Shown: positions 45,713 through 47,513 of the stretch, piece by piece | How positions within the stretch are numbered: position 1 is the stretch's first letter | Layout of the letters: the number at the start of each line of letters is the position of its first letter | Assembly (NCBI RefSeq): GCF_001870465.1 | Contig: NZ_MDGK01000027.1 | Location: 1 to 47,513 of the forward strand | Origin: Pseudomonas extremorientalis | Lineage (GTDB): Bacteria > Pseudomonadota > Gammaproteobacteria > Pseudomonadales > Pseudomonadaceae | Length of the DNA: 47,513 nucleotides | Direction of reading: 5' to 3' | Notes under the pieces: model-generated | The model's database searches: none | What the model was told of the DNA's origin: nothing | Seen by the model: the letters and a program-made list of their open reading frames with translations, nothing else | Position numbers and translations under genes: made by a program

Positions 45713-46114
45713 ATGGCCTTCTCCACGCAAGACAGCGATGAGGTACTGAGCGAGATCAACGTCACGCCGCTGGTGGACGTGATGCTGGTGCTGCTGGTGG
45801 TGTTTATCGTCACCGCGCCGCTTTTGACCAACGCGATCCCGATCAACCTGCCCAAGACTGAGGCGGTCGCGCCGGTGGAGCAGAAAGACCCGCTGGTGGT
45901 GAGCATCGACGGCGCCGGCAAACTGTTTATCAACAAGGACGAAATCCAGCCGGACTTGCTGGAGTTCAACCTGCAGGCGGCCAAGGCCAAGGACCCCGAT
46001 GTGCGGGTGCAACTGCAGGCGGATGATGGCGTGAACTACGGCGAAGTGGCGCGAGCCATGGCGTCTATCGAACGCGCGGGCATTACCAAGCTGTCGGTGA
46101 TTACCGCTCGTTAA
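45713..46114 (+). CDS. exbD: ExbD proton-channel subunit
   Basis: 133 residues. One N-terminal transmembrane helix with the essential Asp in PLVDVMLVLLVVFIV and a periplasmic domain (VSIDGAGKLFINKDEI, ending AGITKLSVIT). AAGGAGG inside the end of exbB is its ribosome binding site. Closes the operon. Confidence 0.96.
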   Translation: MAFSTQDSDEVLSEINVTPLVDVMLVLLVVFIVTAPLLTNAIPINLPKTEAVAPVEQKDPLVVSIDGAGKLFINKDEIQPDLLEFNLQAAKAKDPDVRVQLQADDGVNYGEVARAMASIERAGITKLSVITAR

Positions 46115-46139
46115 GTTACACAAGCCTCGACAAGTTTTT

Positions 46140-46173
46140 GGCCGTTTCCTTGGCAGGGTGCGGCCTTTTTTTT
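46140..46173 (+). terminator. Intrinsic terminator after exbD
   Basis: GGCCG and CGGCC pair across a 16-base loop and are followed by eight T residues, 25 bp after the exbD stop. Confidence 0.8.
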
Positions 46174-46210
46174 GCCTGCGATTCAATCCTCAACTTGAAA
46201 TGCGATCAAT

Positions 46211-46229
46211 GTGGGAGGGGGCTTGCCCC
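46211..46229. repeat. REP sequence interrupted by an IS481-family element
   Basis: GTGGGAGGGGGCTTGCCCC is the left part of a REP; the expected continuation CCCCGAT appears at 47507-47513 after the insertion sequence. TTGAAATGCGATCAAT precedes it, as with other forward REPs here. Confidence 0.9.
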
Positions 46230-47506
46230 GGTACAAACCGGGGACATCGTTTACATTTCTAACCGGGGACATGGTTTACAGGTTAATACGCATGATCAGG
46301 AGGTAACTGATCATGCCCTGGAACCAAGAGTCCCCCATGAACCAACGAATCAAGCTGGTTGCTGACTGGCTTTCGGGTAACTTCACGAAAAGCCAGCTGG
46401 CCCGCCGCTTCGGTGTCAGTCGACCTACCGTAGACAAATGGATTTCTCGGCATAACGGCGATTTGAAGTCGTTAGCCGAGGTTTCTCGGCGACCTCATAA
46501 CAGCCCCAACAAGACCGACGATAAGATCCTGGCTCGCGTAGTGGCCATGAAGGAAGCCCACGATAAATGGGGGCCAAAGAAGCTCATTGAGCTATTGCGA
46601 ATTGAAGATCCCTCTATCGATTGGCCGTCTCCCAGTACAGCCGGCCAATGGCTTGACCGACTTGGGCTGGTCAGCAAACGGCGGTTCAAGCGTCGGCACG
46701 GTACCTCGCATATTGAAATGCGAGAGGCCAATGACCCCAACAAAACCTGGTGCGTGGACTACAAAGGGCAATTCAAGATGCTCAACGCCCAGCTTTGCTT
46801 CCCGCTGACGGTTACAGACCATGCATCCCGTTTGATTCTGGCGTGCAGGGCTCATCCTAAAATCATGACCCAGCCTGTAAAACAAACCTTTGAGCGGCTT
46901 TTTCAGGATTACGGCATGCCGGAAGTCATTCGCTCAGACAACGGAGTCCCTTTCGCCTCTCCTGGCCTGGCGAGGATATCCACACTGGCCGTTTGGTGGA
47001 TCCGTTTAGGTATCTATCCCGAGCGAACCATGCCGGGAAGACCTGCCCAGAATGGTCGACACGAACGAATGCATCGCAGCCTGAAACTTGAGCTACCGCT
47101 AGGGAGCAACTTGGTCGAGCAGCAGCTTTTGCTGGAGCATTTCCGGCATGAGTTCAATTACGTACGCCCTCATGAAGCGCTTGGTATGAAACGTCCGGGA
47201 GATGTGTACGTGCCATCTACCCGACGGTACCCAGGGTGCTTGCCCGATGTGGAGTATCCGGCAGAAATGCGGGTGCGAAGCGTCAGGCAGGATGGATCGA
47301 TCAAGTGGAACGGCAAGTTGGTATTTGTCAGCGAGGCCCTATCCGGAGAAAGGATAGGTCTTAAAGAAGCTGAGGATGATGTCTGGGATTTGTACCTGTG
47401 TGATTATCCCTTGGGGAGGCTTGGACGAGGTATGACCCGCGTCCAAGCCTCAAATGTGTAAACGATGTCCCCGGTTTCAGATGTAAACGATGTCTACGGT
47501 TCTACA
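46230..47506 (+). mobile_element. IS481-family insertion sequence, complete
   Basis: About 1277 bp. Each end carries two copies of a motif, ACCGGGGACAT-GTTTACA, in inverted orientation (left at about 46237-46257 and 46262-46282; right at about 47458-47476 and 47482-47500, the outermost right copy diverged). One transposase gene fills the inside. It splits a REP sequence, with C residues on both sides consistent with a short target duplication of about 3-4 bases; the exact tip is uncertain by a few bases. Confidence 0.88.
46313..47461 (+). CDS. IS481-family DDE transposase
   Basis: 382 residues. N-terminal HTH (FTKSQLARRFGVSRPTVDKWISRH), a second HTH_29-like part, and an rve integrase core with the DDE acidic triad: Asp in WCVDYKGQF, Asp in IRSDNGVPFA and Glu in GRHERMHRSLK. 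C-terminal part continues to residue 382 without frameshift, so it looks active. AGGAGGT precedes ATG 46313; ATG 46337 is an alternative start. Confidence 0.93.
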   Translation: MPWNQESPMNQRIKLVADWLSGNFTKSQLARRFGVSRPTVDKWISRHNGDLKSLAEVSRRPHNSPNKTDDKILARVVAMKEAHDKWGPKKLIELLRIEDPSIDWPSPSTAGQWLDRLGLVSKRRFKRRHGTSHIEMREANDPNKTWCVDYKGQFKMLNAQLCFPLTVTDHASRLILACRAHPKIMTQPVKQTFERLFQDYGMPEVIRSDNGVPFASPGLARISTLAVWWIRLGIYPERTMPGRPAQNGRHERMHRSLKLELPLGSNLVEQQLLLEHFRHEFNYVRPHEALGMKRPGDVYVPSTRRYPGCLPDVEYPAEMRVRSVRQDGSIKWNGKLVFVSEALSGERIGLKEAEDDVWDLYLCDYPLGRLGRGMTRVQASNV

Positions 47507-47513
47507 CCCCGAT

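Overview
The window looks like a chromosomal segment of a fluorescent-group Pseudomonas (P. fluorescens complex). The evidence is the high-GC coding bias, the many REP doublets built on GTGGGAGGGGGCTTGCC, and gene blocks I recognise from Pseudomonas: gabD-gabT, oscA-sbp-cysT-cysW-cysA, a PAS-GGDEF-EAL gene divergent from desA, the sulfate-ester genes atsR/atsB-atsC-atsA/atsK/sftR/sftP, and a tonB-exbB-exbD operon. Synteny statements are from memory; no database was searched.

Layout. (1) 1-701: 3' part of an IS200-like Y1 (REP-associated type) transposase, AT-richer than the rest. (2) 1078-7711: eight consecutive genes, all same strand, all with a lipobox; they include a CsgG-like / DUF4810 / GNA1162-like (DUF799) triad, a Sel1-repeat protein and a von Willebrand A (YfbK-like) lipoprotein. 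(3) 7864-9026: an ECF sigma factor with an overlapping membrane-anchored partner, probably its anti-sigma factor. (4) 9251-13778: a 2,3-butanediol dehydrogenase-like enzyme behind a clear sigma-54 promoter, tRNA-Arg(CCG) on the minus strand, then gabD and gabT (GABA to succinate). (5) 13919-19689: regulators (receiver-HDOD, PAS-GGDEF, PAS-GGDEF-EAL) around the desaturase gene desA. (6) 19991-24103: sulfate uptake (oscA, sbp, cysT, cysW, cysA). (7) 24222-29189: a mixed accessory stretch: DUF962/Mpo1-like membrane protein, Crp/Fnr regulator, periplasmic hydroxyisourate hydrolase with a GlcG/HbpS-like protein, a receiver-only response regulator, and an AraC regulator divergent from a fatty-acid desaturase/hydroxylase. 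(8) 29161-41745: a sulfate-ester scavenging island: arylsulfatase AtsA, ABC importer AtsR/AtsB/AtsC, alkylsulfatase AtsK, a second sulfatase/phosphonate-monoesterase-like enzyme, two LysR regulators and the TonB-dependent receptor SftP. (9) 41742-43887: a CynX-type MFS permease with a divergent LysR. (10) 44128-46114: tonB-exbB-exbD. (11) 46230-47506: a complete IS481-family element sitting inside a REP sequence.

How it fits together. SftP would carry sulfate esters over the outer membrane using energy from TonB-ExbB-ExbD; AtsR-AtsB-AtsC would import them; AtsK (alkyl sulfates) and AtsA (aryl sulfates) would release sulfur. The sbp-cysTWA operon takes up sulfate itself. A palindrome, AATGCATT, clusters in the two divergent control regions atsB/atsR and sftR/sftP and may be the SftR operator. 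REP doublets lie between many transcription units.

The items I rate most worth following are the AATGCATT clusters, the eight-lipoprotein run with its CsgG-like triad, the sigma-54 promoter plus upstream palindrome before the butanediol dehydrogenase, the uncharacterised second sulfatase, and a terminator-like hairpin just before tonB.
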